Of a stretch of DNA of 64,000 bases, positions 34,239 through 43,088 are shown piece by piece; within the stretch, counting starts at the first letter, position 1, and every line of letters starts with the position of its first letter. The notes under the pieces are model-generated. The model was given only the letters and a program-made list of their open reading frames with translations. It was not told the origin of the DNA and ran no database searches. A program made the position numbers and the translations under genes. Origin of the DNA: CAVSRC01 sp963730325 (GTDB taxonomy: Bacteria; Pseudomonadota; Alphaproteobacteria; Rhizobiales; Kaistiaceae); NCBI GenBank assembly GCA_963730325.1, contig CAVSRC010000017.1, forward strand, positions 1 through 64,000, given 5' to 3'.

Positions 34239-34285
34239 GCCTGTCTCCTTTGATCGAGCCGTCCCTTGGCTGCGGCGGGATGGCC

Positions 34286-35182
34286 CTAGTCCTCAGCGGC
34301 CGCGACCTTGGTCGCGTCCGATTCCTTCACGGCTGCGGCAAGCTGCTTGTTGGCAGCTTCGAGGTCGTTCGCCGCGGTCTTCGCCCATGCGTCGAACTTG
34401 TCCTGGCTGACCGCCTCGACCGCAATCGGCATGAAGGCATGGTCGCGGCCGCAAAGCTCCGAGCACTGGCCGTAATAGGTGCCGGGCTTGTCGACCCTGA
34501 ACCAGGTCTCGTTGAGGCGGCCGGGAACGGCATCGATCTTGATGCCGAACGAGGGCACCGCGAACGAGTGGATGACGTCGGCGCCGATGACCTGCATGCG
34601 GACGACGACGCCCACCGGCACGACCATCTTGTTGTCGACGGCAAGCAGCCGCGGCTCGCCGGTCGGGTTGCCGTCGGCGTCGCGCAGCAGCAGCGAATCG
34701 AAACTGATGTCGCCGTTGTCGGGATACTCGTAGCTCCAGTACCACTGGCTGCCGGTCGCCTTGATGGTGAGCTGCTTGTCCTTGGCAGGGTCGAAGCCGG
34801 CGATGGCGCGGGCGGGATCGTGCTCGGCGAAGAGCAGCGCAAAGGACGGGACCGCGATGCCGACCAGGATGAGAATCGGCACCACCGTCCAGATCACCTC
34901 GATCAGCGTGTTGTGCGAGGTCCTCGAGGGGACCGGGTTGGTCTTGGCGTTGAAACGCACCATGACATAGACGAGCAGCGCCAGAACCAGGAGCACGATC
35001 AGCGAGACGACGATCAGCAGGCCGTTATTGAAACGGTGGATCATCTCCATGATCGGGGTCACTGCCGGCTGCAGGTTGATTTCCCAGGGCGAGGGATTGG
35101 CCAGGGCCGGGCCGCCAAGCGCCGTCAGCCCGCCACCGGCCAGCGCCAGACCCAGCGTTGCCCGCTTCAGTGCCGTTCTCAC
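34286..35182 (-). CDS. ctaC: Cytochrome c oxidase subunit II
   Basis: 298 residues from GTG at 35182, preceded by AAGGAG at ideal distance; a longer frame to 35284 would add 34 residues before the signal peptide. The signal peptide is VRTALKRATLGLALAGGG...ALA, followed by two membrane helices and the periplasmic CuA domain with YGQCSELCGRDHAFMPIAVE (two Cys, His, Met ligands). SQWYWSYEYPD is the aromatic electron-entry patch. First gene of the minus-strand cta operon. Confidence 0.95.
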   Translation of the reverse strand: MRTALKRATLGLALAGGGLTALGGPALANPSPWEINLQPAVTPIMEMIHRFNNGLLIVVSLIVLLVLALLVYVMVRFNAKTNPVPSRTSHNTLIEVIWTVVPILILVGIAVPSFALLFAEHDPARAIAGFDPAKDKQLTIKATGSQWYWSYEYPDNGDISFDSLLLRDADGNPTGEPRLLAVDNKMVVPVGVVVRMQVIGADVIHSFAVPSFGIKIDAVPGRLNETWFRVDKPGTYYGQCSELCGRDHAFMPIAVEAVSQDKFDAWAKTAANDLEAANKQLAAAVKESDATKVAAAED

Positions 35183-35569
35183 CGATTCGCTCCTTCCCAA
35201 TCCGAGTTTCCACTCGGCCCCTTGCCAAGACGGCCCCCCCGGGCCGCCGAAATCCGGCGGTTCCCCGCCGCCGATAAAGGACAACCACCCTGCCCGGCGA
35301 CACGCCGGCCCGGCATGGTGGTTGGAACTATGCTAAAGAAAAACCATAAGCCGGTCGTTCCCGCAACGGCATTGCGTAGCCTGCCATGCGGCAAATTGCG
35401 CCTGTCGCCTTCGATTTGCCGCTATCGGAGGGCCGCATGCGCGCGGGGGACGGCGGCCCGGCGCGATTCCTTCCGGCGGGTATTTGCTGCAAGATCGGCT
35501 GGGTCCGCCGGCGATTCGGCGGTTTTTTTGCTTGCCTGCGCTGAGCCAGGCTGATGTATCGACGGCAGG
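35183..35569. other. Intergenic region between ctaC and ialB-like gene
   Basis: 387 bp between divergent genes. It should carry the cta operon promoter on the minus strand; no strong consensus was found. On the plus strand a complete intrinsic terminator sits at 35505-35529, upstream of any annotated plus-strand gene, so a short plus-strand transcript probably ends here. The stretch 35330-35500 is the candidate body of such an RNA. Confidence 0.5.
35505..35529 (+). terminator. Orphan intrinsic terminator upstream of ialB-like gene
   Basis: CCGCCG (35505-35510), loop GCGATT, CGGCGG (35517-35522) and a run of seven T (35523-35529). It is a textbook rho-independent terminator on the plus strand with no plus-strand ORF of note before it back to 34.3 kb, where all genes are on the minus strand. 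It ends 40 bp before the ialB-like start. Confidence 0.82.
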
Positions 35570-36274
35570 ATGTACGAAGAAGAAGACTACGACGCGGAAC
35601 CGCGAAGAAGCCCGCTCATTCCCATTCTGGCGGTCGTCGCCGGTGTTCTCGCCATCGCCGTCGGCGTGGTGGTGGTCATGTTCGCCATGGGGTTCTTCAA
35701 CCGCGGGCAGCCCACGGTCGCCACCTCGACCGCGCCGCCCACCGCGGCTGCCGCGCCCGCCGCACCGGACGTCGAGCCGGTAACCCCGGCCTCCCAAACC
35801 GAGGTGCCCAAGGCGGTCGTCTCGCCGGCGCCGCCGAATCAGGCCGAGCCGCCGATACGCTCCACCCACGCCGACTGGCAGGTGCGCTGCGACACGCCGC
35901 CGGGCGCCCAGAGCGAGCAATGCGTGCTGATGCAGTTCGTCACGGCCGAGGACCGCGAGAATGTCGGCCTGACCGTGATCGTGCTCAAGACGGCCGACAA
36001 GAAGTCCCGGATCATGCGCGTACTGGCGCCGCTCGGCGTGCTGCTGCCCTCGGGGCTGGGCCTCAAGGTCGACAATGCCGATCTCGGCCGGGCCGGTTTT
36101 GTGCGCTGCCTGCCGAATGGCTGCGTCGCCGAAGTGATTCTCGAGGACAAGCTGCTCACCCAGCTTGAGACCGGCAAGACGGCGACCTTCATCATCTTCC
36201 AGACGCCGGAAGAGGGCATCGGCATCCCGATCTCGCTGAACGGCTTCGCCGACGGCTTCAAGGCCCTGCCCTAG
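35570..36274 (+). CDS. Invasion-associated locus B (IalB) family protein
   Basis: 234 residues. A short acidic N-terminus, one membrane helix (about residues 17-42, IPILAVVAGVLAIAVGVVVVMF), an Ala/Pro/Thr-rich linker and a periplasmic IalB domain (PF06776) with HADWQVRCD, EQCVLMQFVTAEDRENVGLTVIV, LGVLLPSGLGLKVD and FVRCLPNGCVAEVILED. IalB in Bartonella aids erythrocyte invasion, but the domain is common in free-living Hyphomicrobiales and no virulence role is implied. It is preceded by an intrinsic terminator. Confidence 0.85.
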   Translation: MYEEEDYDAEPRRSPLIPILAVVAGVLAIAVGVVVVMFAMGFFNRGQPTVATSTAPPTAAAAPAAPDVEPVTPASQTEVPKAVVSPAPPNQAEPPIRSTHADWQVRCDTPPGAQSEQCVLMQFVTAEDRENVGLTVIVLKTADKKSRIMRVLAPLGVLLPSGLGLKVDNADLGRAGFVRCLPNGCVAEVILEDKLLTQLETGKTATFIIFQTPEEGIGIPISLNGFADGFKALP

Positions 36275-36362
36275 CCGATATCGTCCTGGCGTTTGGCGGA
36301 TGGCGCGTGAGGCCCTATCTCTAGGGTCAGCCTCGCCCCGCCCCTCACCCCCGGACCCTGCC

Positions 36363-37787
36363 ATGACCGACCAGCCGCACAGCATCCTCGACCGCGCCGG
36401 ACTCGACCGCGAGGCCGCCCGAACGGCGGTTGCCGACGCGCTCCAAGGCGCCGACGACGGCGAGCTCTATCTGGAATTCGCCGAGGCCGAGAGCCTGCTC
36501 TTCGACAACGGACGGCTGAAGGCGGCGAGCTTCGACACCAATCAGGGTTTCGGCCTGCGCGCGGTCGCCGGCGAGGCGGCGGGCTTCGCCCATTCCGGCG
36601 AAATCTCCGAACCCGCGATCCGGCGGGCGGGCGATGCGGTGCAGGCGGTCAAGGCGGGCCACACGGGCACCTATGCGGAAGCGCCGCGCGGCACCAACCG
36701 GGCGCTCTATGGCGACGAGAGCCCGCTCGGCAGCCCGACCTTCGCCGAGAAGGTGAAGCTCTTGGAGACGATCGATGCCTATGCCCGCGACAAGGACCCG
36801 CGGGTGCGCCAGGTGACCGCGTCGCTGGCCGGCTCCTATCAGGAGATCGAGATCCTGCGCGCCGACGGCAGTTTCGTGCGCGACGTCAGGCCGATGGTCC
36901 GGGTCAACGTCTCGGTGGTGGTCGGCGATGGCGACCGCCAGGAATCCGGCTCGCATGGCATGGGCGGACGCGAGGCCTTCGGCCAGTTCATCGCCACCGA
37001 CCGCTGGCAGTTCGCCGTGGACGAGGCGCTGCGCCAGGCGCTGGTCAACCTTTCCGCCGTTCCCGCACCCGCCGGCACCTTCGACGTGGTGCTCGGCCCC
37101 GGCTGGCCGGGCATCCTCTTGCACGAGGCGGTCGGCCACGGGCTCGAAGGCGACTTCAACCGCAAGGGCGAAAGCGCCTTTGCCGGGCTGATGGGCGAGC
37201 GGGTCGCCGCACCCGGCGTCACCGTCGTCGACGACGGCACCATCCTCAACCGGCGCGGCTCGCTCACTGTCGACGACGAGGGCACGCCGACGCAATCGAC
37301 CACGCTGATCGAGGACGGCATTCTGGTCGGCTACATGCAGGACCGGCAGAACGCCCGCCTGATGGGCATGGCGCCTACCGGCAACGGCCGCCGCCAGTCC
37401 TATGCCCATGTGCCCATGCCGCGCATGACCAACACGATCATGCTCGCCGGCAAGGACGATCCGAAAGAGATCCTCGCCTCGGTCAAGGACGGCATCTATG
37501 CCGTCTCCTTCGGCGGTGGCCAGGTCGACATCACCTCGGGCAAGTTCGTCTTCTCCTGCACCGAGGCCTATCGCATCGAGAACGGCGTCATCGGCCCGGC
37601 GATCAAGGGCGCCATGCTGATCGGCAACGGGCCGGACGCGCTCACCCGCGTCAAGATGATCGGCAACGACATGCAGCTCGACCCGGGCATCGGCACCTGC
37701 GGCAAGAACGGCCAGGGCGTACCGGTCGGCGTCGGCCAGCCGACCCTCAGGATCGACCGGATCACCGTCGGCGGCACGGCGGCCTAG
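36363..37787 (+). CDS. tldD: TldD/PmbA family metalloprotease subunit TldD
   Basis: 474 residues from ATG at 36363. The zinc motif HEAVGH is at residues 254-259 in WPGILLHEAVGHGLEGDF, and RRGSLTVDDEGTPTQSTTLIEDG and MTNTIMLAGKDDPKEI are TldD-specific. TldD works with TldE/PmbA to degrade unfolded peptides and mature some bacteriocins; tldE is not in this window. An in-frame upstream ATG at 36300 lacks a ribosome-binding site and would add a proline-rich stretch. Confidence 0.93.
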   Translation: MTDQPHSILDRAGLDREAARTAVADALQGADDGELYLEFAEAESLLFDNGRLKAASFDTNQGFGLRAVAGEAAGFAHSGEISEPAIRRAGDAVQAVKAGHTGTYAEAPRGTNRALYGDESPLGSPTFAEKVKLLETIDAYARDKDPRVRQVTASLAGSYQEIEILRADGSFVRDVRPMVRVNVSVVVGDGDRQESGSHGMGGREAFGQFIATDRWQFAVDEALRQALVNLSAVPAPAGTFDVVLGPGWPGILLHEAVGHGLEGDFNRKGESAFAGLMGERVAAPGVTVVDDGTILNRRGSLTVDDEGTPTQSTTLIEDGILVGYMQDRQNARLMGMAPTGNGRRQSYAHVPMPRMTNTIMLAGKDDPKEILASVKDGIYAVSFGGGQVDITSGKFVFSCTEAYRIENGVIGPAIKGAMLIGNGPDALTRVKMIGNDMQLDPGIGTCGKNGQGVPVGVGQPTLRIDRITVGGTAA

Positions 37788-37945
37788 CGTCCGGCGTTTC
37801 TTCTCTCTTCGTCGTTCCGGCCCCGACCATCTCGGGGGCGCTTCGGCCGCAATCCTGCGGCATGCGCCCTGCATGATTTCATCGAGCCCGGCCTCTGTCG
37901 GGAGGATGTCACGCTATTGTGCCGCGTCCATGCGAGAGGATTCCG

Positions 37946-39796
37946 ATGGAAGTCGATGCACACAGCTCCGAACTGGTGAATGCGGTGGCGCTGCTCGGTG
38001 CGGCGGTTGTCGCCGTGCCGATCTTCAAGCGCATCGGGCTCGGCGCCATCGTCGGCTATCTGATCGCCGGCATCGCCATCGGCCCGTTCGGGCTGAAACT
38101 CTTCCGCGAGCCCGGCCAGATCCTCAGCGTCGCCGAGTTCGGCGTCGTCCTGCTGCTCTTCGTCATCGGGCTGGAACTGAAGCCGTCGCGCCTGTGGACG
38201 CTGAGGGCCGACATCTTCGGCCTCGGCGCGGCGCAGGTGATCGTCTGCGGCGCGTTGCTCACCGGCACCGGCGTGCTTGCCGGCCTCACACCCGTGGTCG
38301 CCTTCGTGGCCGCCTCCGGCCTGGCGCTCTCCTCCACGGCCATCGTCATGCAGGTCCTCGAGGAGCGCGGCGAGACGACCGAGAGGCACGGTCAGAAAAT
38401 CTTCTCCGTCCTGCTGTTGCAGGACCTCGCCATCGTTCCCCTGCTGGCGGCGCTGGCGGTGATCGCGCCCTATCGCGTCGATGACGGTCAGTCGCGGCTC
38501 GTGCAGGTCGCCATTGCGGCGGGCGCGATCGCCGGCGTCGTCGCCGTCGGGCGCTACCTGCTCAACCCGCTGTTCCGTGTGCTGGCCACGGCCAATGCGC
38601 GCGAGATCATGACCGCCGCGGCGCTGCTGGTCGTGCTCGGCGCCGCACTGGCCATGCAGGCCGGCGGCCTGTCGATGGCGATGGGCGCCTTCATCGCCGG
38701 CGTGCTTCTGTCGGAATCGAGCTTTCGCCACCAGCTCGAAGCCGATATCGAGCCGTTCCGCGGCCTGTTGCTCGGCCTCTTCTTCCTCGCCGTCGGCATG
38801 TCCATCGATCTGTCGTTGATCGCCAGCAACTGGCCCAAGGTGCTGGCGGCGGTGGCGATCTTCACCATCGTGAAAGTCGCCGGCATCTATGGCGTCGCCC
38901 GCCTCTTCCGCAACGGCCACGCCAACTCGCTGCGCCTCGCTCTGCTGCTGGCGCAGGGCGGCGAGTTCGCCTTCGTCATGTTCACCACGGCGCACGGGCT
39001 CGGCCTCATCGACGCCGGCACCTCGGCGTTCCTGACCGCGGCCGTCATCCTGTCGATGGCGCTCACCCCGCTGGCGCCGATCCTGCTCAAGCGTCTCGTG
39101 CCGGAGAAAGCGGATTCGCTCGACGGCATCGAGCTTCCCGACGGGCTCGCCGGCAGCGCGCTGGTCATCGGCTTCGGCCGTTTCGGCCAGGTCGTCTGCC
39201 AGGCGCTGCTGGCACGCGGCATCGACGTGACGATCATCGATTCCGATACGGAGATGATCCGCGTTGCCGGCGATTTCGGTTTCAAGATCTATTACGGCGA
39301 CGGCACCCGCCTCGACGTGCTGCGCGCCGCCGGCGCCGGCAGCGCCAAGATCGTCGCCGTCTGCGTCGACCGGCGCGCCGATGCCGACCGTATCGTCGAG
39401 CTGATGAAGACGACCTACCCCATCGCCAAGGTGATGGTGCGCTCCTACGACCGCGGCCACGCGCTCGACCTGATCGCCGCCGGCGCCGACTACCAGATCC
39501 GCGAGACCTTCGAATCGGCCATGGCCTTCGGCGAGGTGGCCCTGCTGGCGCTCGGCGTGCCGCCCGGCGAGGCGGCGGACGTGGTCGAGGGTGTGCGCAA
39601 GCGCGATGCAGCGCGGCTGGAGCTGCAAATGGTCGACGGCCTTCAGGCCGGCCGCGATCTGATGAAGCACAACGTGCCGACGCCGACGCCGCTGACGCCG
39701 CCCAGGCACAAGGGCCGGCCGCTCAGCGAGGAGACGGCGGTGGTCGCCGCAGGCCCGGAGGAGGATGAGCCGGCGGACGGCGAGGGTCAGGGATAG
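37946..39796 (+). CDS. Kef-type K+/H+ antiporter with RCK_N domain
   Basis: 616 residues from ATG at 37946, with GAGAGGA upstream. The N-terminal ~380 residues form a CPA2 exchanger domain of about 12 helices (VGYLIAGIAIGPFGLKLF and GVVLLLFVIGLELKPSRLW are typical of KefB/KefC). The RCK_N domain follows, with the nucleotide-binding glycine motif VIGFGRFGQVV at about residues 407-417, then a ~100-residue variable tail rich in Pro and Glu. Likely glutathione- or NAD(H)-gated potassium efflux. Its stop overlaps the 3' end of pdxH by 10 bp. Confidence 0.9.
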   Translation: MEVDAHSSELVNAVALLGAAVVAVPIFKRIGLGAIVGYLIAGIAIGPFGLKLFREPGQILSVAEFGVVLLLFVIGLELKPSRLWTLRADIFGLGAAQVIVCGALLTGTGVLAGLTPVVAFVAASGLALSSTAIVMQVLEERGETTERHGQKIFSVLLLQDLAIVPLLAALAVIAPYRVDDGQSRLVQVAIAAGAIAGVVAVGRYLLNPLFRVLATANAREIMTAAALLVVLGAALAMQAGGLSMAMGAFIAGVLLSESSFRHQLEADIEPFRGLLLGLFFLAVGMSIDLSLIASNWPKVLAAVAIFTIVKVAGIYGVARLFRNGHANSLRLALLLAQGGEFAFVMFTTAHGLGLIDAGTSAFLTAAVILSMALTPLAPILLKRLVPEKADSLDGIELPDGLAGSALVIGFGRFGQVVCQALLARGIDVTIIDSDTEMIRVAGDFGFKIYYGDGTRLDVLRAAGAGSAKIVAVCVDRRADADRIVELMKTTYPIAKVMVRSYDRGHALDLIAAGADYQIRETFESAMAFGEVALLALGVPPGEAADVVEGVRKRDAARLELQMVDGLQAGRDLMKHNVPTPTPLTPPRHKGRPLSEETAVVAAGPEEDEPADGEGQG

Positions 39797-40382
39797 AGCC
39801 GCGCGGTCTCCCAGCCGTCGCCCTTGCGGCGATAGCGGATGCGGTTGTGCAGGCGGAAGGGCATGTCCTTCCAGAACTCCCACTCCACCGGCGTCAGCCG
39901 GTAGCCCGACCAGTAGGGCGGCCGCGGCACCGCGCCGGCGGGATATTTGGCGGCGTAGGCGGCAACCGCCTTCTCCAGCGCGAAACGCGATTCCAGCGGG
40001 CGCGACTGCTGGCTCGCCCAGGCGCCGAGGCGGCTGGTGCGCGGCCGGCTGGCGAAATAGGCGTCGGCCTCGGCGTCGCTGACCACCGAAATCGTGCCGC
40101 GCACGCGCACCTGCCGGCGCAGGCTCTTCCAGTGGAAGAGCAGCGCGGCGCGCGGGTTGACGGCAAGTTCCTGGCCCTTGGCGCTGTCGAAGTTCGTATA
40201 GAAAACGAAGCCTCCGCATCGTGCGCCTTCAGCAGAACCATGCGCACATTGGGCATGCCCTCGCCGTCCACCGTCGCCAGCGCCAATGCGTTGGGATCGT
40301 TCGGTTCGGACGCCTCGGCCTCGCGAAGCCATTCGGCGAATAGCGGATTTGGGTCCGCTGTTGCTTGGAAGTCACTGTTCAT
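39787..40382 (-). CDS. pdxH: Pyridoxamine 5'-phosphate oxidase (one frameshift)
   Basis: About 198 residues. FMN enzyme that makes pyridoxal phosphate. The N-terminal frame has NPLFAEWLREAEASEPNDPNALALATVD and PNVRMVLLKAHD. Near 40205 the frame changes and GFVFYTNFDSAKGQELAVNP, ALLFHWKSLRRQVRVRG and the C-terminal PPYWSGYRLTPVEWEFWKDMPFRLHNRIRYRR follow; all are PdxH signatures. The break removes no conserved residue and looks like a single-base error. ATG at 40382 is the start; the gene diverges from the lipoprotein gene at 40431. Confidence 0.92.
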
Positions 40383-40430
40383 TAACGAAATTTTCCGATG
40401 CTCGGCCTTTAGCGCCAACGGAGTAAGCGT

Positions 40431-40922
40431 ATGTTTGTGCGCCGGCCTTCATATATTCGAGCGTTGAAGCCGCGCCAAATGGTGCGCGCCTTTCCCGGGG
40501 TCGCAGTGGCCATCCTAGCCCTTTCACTGGGCGGGTGCGCCGGTCTTGGCCTGCCCTTCGGCGCTGAATTGGCTTCCACCGACCCGATGACGACCGGAAG
40601 CATCAAGCCGACACTGGTCAGCGCCAATGTCGTCGACGGCGTCGATGCCTCCGACTGGGAGGCGATCCGCCGCGAAGTTGCGGACGTTCCCGTCGATTCG
40701 GCCGTCGATCGCCTTGCCTGGCGCAACCCGGACACCGGCTCGGCCGGCACCATTTCGGGGCTCAGTGCAGCGCGCGCGCAGAGCGGGCTGGCCTGCCGCA
40801 CCTTCGCCACCACGGTCAACGATCAGCGCGGCGTGCGCCGCTACCGCGGCGAGACCTGCCGGCGCAGCAACGGCCGCTGGCAGCTCTACGGCATGGTCGC
40901 CGACGACGCCCAGCTCTCCTGA
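40431..40922 (+). CDS. RT0821/Lpp0805-type surface lipoprotein
   Basis: 163 residues. The N-terminal basic region is followed by the hydrophobic stretch VAVAILALSLGGC with a lipobox ending at a cysteine near residue 36, so it is probably an outer-membrane or periplasmic lipoprotein. An internal ATG (MVRAFPGVAV) would give a more usual signal length. The C-terminal domain LAWRNPDTGSAGTI, then CRTFATTVNDQRGVRRYRGETCRR and GRWQLYG, is the domain shared with RT0821-like and 17-kDa antigen proteins, including its two conserved cysteines. Function unknown. Confidence 0.75.
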   Translation: MFVRRPSYIRALKPRQMVRAFPGVAVAILALSLGGCAGLGLPFGAELASTDPMTTGSIKPTLVSANVVDGVDASDWEAIRREVADVPVDSAVDRLAWRNPDTGSAGTISGLSAARAQSGLACRTFATTVNDQRGVRRYRGETCRRSNGRWQLYGMVADDAQLS

Positions 40923-41030
40923 CCCGCGTCGGAAGCCAAGGCAAACGCTGGCAATTGCTGGCGGAATGACCATATTGACCGTGGCCGGCGATTCCTCCGG
41001 CCGACGACCAGTCTGCTGATTCATTCGACC

Positions 41031-41990
41031 ATGCGCGATCCTTATGAGGTGCTCGGCGTCAGCCGGTCGGCCAGCGAAAGCGAAATCAAGTCGGCCTTCC
41101 GCAAGCTCGCCAAGAAGCACCACCCAGACCAGAGCAAGGACCCCAAGGCGAAGGAACACTTCGCCGAGGTCAATTCCGCATATGAGATCGTCGGCGACAA
41201 GGACAAGCGCCGCCAGTTCGACCGCGGTGAGATCGGCGCCGACGGCAAGCCGCGTTTCCAGGGCTTTGAAGGTTTTTCCCGCGGTGGGCATCCGGGCGGC
41301 GGCGGCCGCACGTTCCGCTGGTCGAGCGGCGGTCCCGGCGGGGGCCTCGGCGGCAGCGGCGAGTTCTCGGCCGACGACATCCTCAGCGACATCCTCGGCG
41401 GCTTCGGCCGCGGCGGTGGGGGCATGCGCGGTGGCGCGCGCGCGCACGCCCAGCGCGGCCAGGACGTGACCGCCACCGCGGCGGTGACGCTTGAGCAGAT
41501 CGTCCATGGCGAGAAAGTGCGGGTCGATCTGCCGACCGGGCGCACGGTCGAAATCTCCGTGCCGGTCGGCACGCGTCCCGGCCGGGCGATCCGGCTCAAG
41601 GGCCAGGGCCAGCCGGGCGCGCTCGGCGGCCCGACCGGCGACGCGCTGGTCACAATCGAATTCGTGCCGCACCCGCTATTCAAGGTGGAGGGCGACAGCC
41701 TGCGCCGCGAAGTTTCCATCACCCTCGACGAAGCGGTGCTCGGCGCCAAGGTGCGCGTGCCGACGCTGGACGGGCCGGTGACGCTCACCGTGCCACCGAA
41801 AACGAGCGGCGGGCGGGCGCTGCGCCTCAAGGGCAAGGGTCTGCCGCGTGCCGGCGGCGGGCGCGGCGACCTCTTGGTGATGCTCAAGATCGTCCTGCCG
41901 GAAGGCGGCGACGAAGAGCTCGAGGCGCTGATGAAGAAGTGGCGCGAGGCGCGCCGCTATGCCGCCCGCGACGAGGCTTCGGAAACCTAG
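41031..41990 (+). CDS. DnaJ-class J-domain co-chaperone (type B, CbpA-like)
   Basis: 319 residues. The J domain (residues 1-70, YEVLGVSRSASESEIKSAF, HPD at 31-33) stimulates DnaK ATPase. A Gly/Phe/Arg-rich linker (about 80-135) follows, then two DnaJ C-terminal substrate-binding domains (GEKVRVDLPTGRTVEISVP, HPLFKVEGDSLRREVSITLDEAVLGAKVRVPT). There is no zinc-finger region, which separates it from classical DnaJ. It has its own spacing of about 110 bp from the gene before and converges with the Sua5 gene. Confidence 0.92.
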   Translation: MRDPYEVLGVSRSASESEIKSAFRKLAKKHHPDQSKDPKAKEHFAEVNSAYEIVGDKDKRRQFDRGEIGADGKPRFQGFEGFSRGGHPGGGGRTFRWSSGGPGGGLGGSGEFSADDILSDILGGFGRGGGGMRGGARAHAQRGQDVTATAAVTLEQIVHGEKVRVDLPTGRTVEISVPVGTRPGRAIRLKGQGQPGALGGPTGDALVTIEFVPHPLFKVEGDSLRREVSITLDEAVLGAKVRVPTLDGPVTLTVPPKTSGGRALRLKGKGLPRAGGGRGDLLVMLKIVLPEGGDEELEALMKKWREARRYAARDEASET

Positions 41991-42006
41991 ACGTAGGCCT
42001 CACGGT

Positions 42007-43002
42007 CTAGCCGCGCGGCGCCGCCGCCCGGCGCAGGCGGTCGTTGATCGCCTCACCGAGCCCCTCGTCGGGGATCGGCATCACCGCAATGGCCTCTGCC
42101 TGCCGGTCGAGATTCCTGAGTCCGGCGAAGAAGTTGGCGGCGGCCTCTGCCAGATTGCCGGAAGGGCTGAGATTGATCGTGGCGGCCGCGTGCGTCGCGC
42201 CGGCCGGCAGGTCGGGACCGAAGGCGAGCAGACCCTCCCCCTCCCGCACCTCCGTGGCATTCATGCGCACGCTTGCCGCCGGCGCATAGTGCGAGGCGAG
42301 CATTCCCGGCGCCATTGGCGCATCGCCGGGCGGCGCTGCCGCGCCCAGCGGCCGACCGAGCACGGACTCGATTTCTCCGCGCGCCAATCCACCCGCCCTC
42401 AGCAGCACGGGCGCCTCGCCGGCCAGTCCGACGATGGTCGATTCCAGACCGACCGGGGTGGCGCCGGCATCGAGGATGACGCTGACATGATCGCCGAGAT
42501 CGCCGACGACATGCAGCGCCGTGGTCGGGCTGACATGGCCGGAACGGTTGGCGCTGGGCGCGGCCAGCGGCTGGGTGCTGGCGGCAAGCAGCGCCTGTGC
42601 GACGGGATGTGCCGGCACGCGCACGGCCAGCGTGTCGAGGCCGGCGGTCACCATGTCGGCAATGCCGGTATCGGAGCGCAGCGGCAGAACCATCGTCAGC
42701 GGCCCCGGCCAGAAGGCCTCGGCGAGCCTTTCGGCATCTGCGCTGAAGCGCACGTGGCGCATGGCGGCGGCGGCCGAAGCGACATGGACGATCAGCGGGT
42801 TGAAGCGCGGCCGCCCCTTGGCCAGGTAGATGCGGCCGACGGCCGCCGGATTGGCCGCGTCGGCGGCAAGCCCGTAGACGGTCTCGGTGGGCATCGCCAC
42901 CAGCTCGCCGCGCTCGATGGCGGCCACGGCCGCGGCGACGCCGGCATCGCTGGCACGATCCATGTCAAAGATACGGGGGCGATTTGCGCTAGTTTGTGCC
43001 AT
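42007..43002 (-). CDS. L-threonylcarbamoyladenylate synthase (Sua5/YrdC/TsaC)
   Basis: 331 residues from ATG at 43002. It makes the threonylcarbamoyl-AMP used for t6A37 of ANN-decoding tRNAs. The YrdC domain (about residues 20-205) has GELVAMPTETVYGLAADA, LAKGRPRFNPLIVHV, the KxR motif, PSANRSGHVSPT (SxN) and GLESTIVGL. A C-terminal Sua5 domain (ASHYAPAASVRMNA to the end) makes it the long two-domain form. A longer frame to 43065 has no better start. It diverges from the acyl-CoA dehydrogenase gene. Confidence 0.93.
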   Translation of the reverse strand: MAQTSANRPRIFDMDRASDAGVAAAVAAIERGELVAMPTETVYGLAADAANPAAVGRIYLAKGRPRFNPLIVHVASAAAAMRHVRFSADAERLAEAFWPGPLTMVLPLRSDTGIADMVTAGLDTLAVRVPAHPVAQALLAASTQPLAAPSANRSGHVSPTTALHVVGDLGDHVSVILDAGATPVGLESTIVGLAGEAPVLLRAGGLARGEIESVLGRPLGAAAPPGDAPMAPGMLASHYAPAASVRMNATEVREGEGLLAFGPDLPAGATHAAATINLSPSGNLAEAAANFFAGLRNLDRQAEAIAVMPIPDEGLGEAINDRLRRAAAPRG

Positions 43003-43088
43003 CGGTGAGAGTGCCGGCCCGTCCGGGCGAGCCGGGTTCTCGCGCGCAGCAACAAGCCGCGTCAAGCGGCATTGCGGAGGTCACGTTC

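Noticed and set aside
32595..34253. 552-codon plus-strand ORF opposite ctaD
   Set aside because: Shadow frame with no recognisable motif; the minus strand encodes cytochrome oxidase subunit I with all ligands.
35570..36274. Virulence factor reading of the IalB-family protein
   Set aside because: The domain is widespread in harmless Hyphomicrobiales and no other pathogenicity gene is nearby.
37784..40219. 811-codon minus-strand ORF opposite the Kef-type antiporter gene
   Set aside because: It is rich in Arg, Gly, Gln, His and Asp with no domain, and is the antisense shadow of the intact antiporter frame; high-GC DNA gives many such frames.
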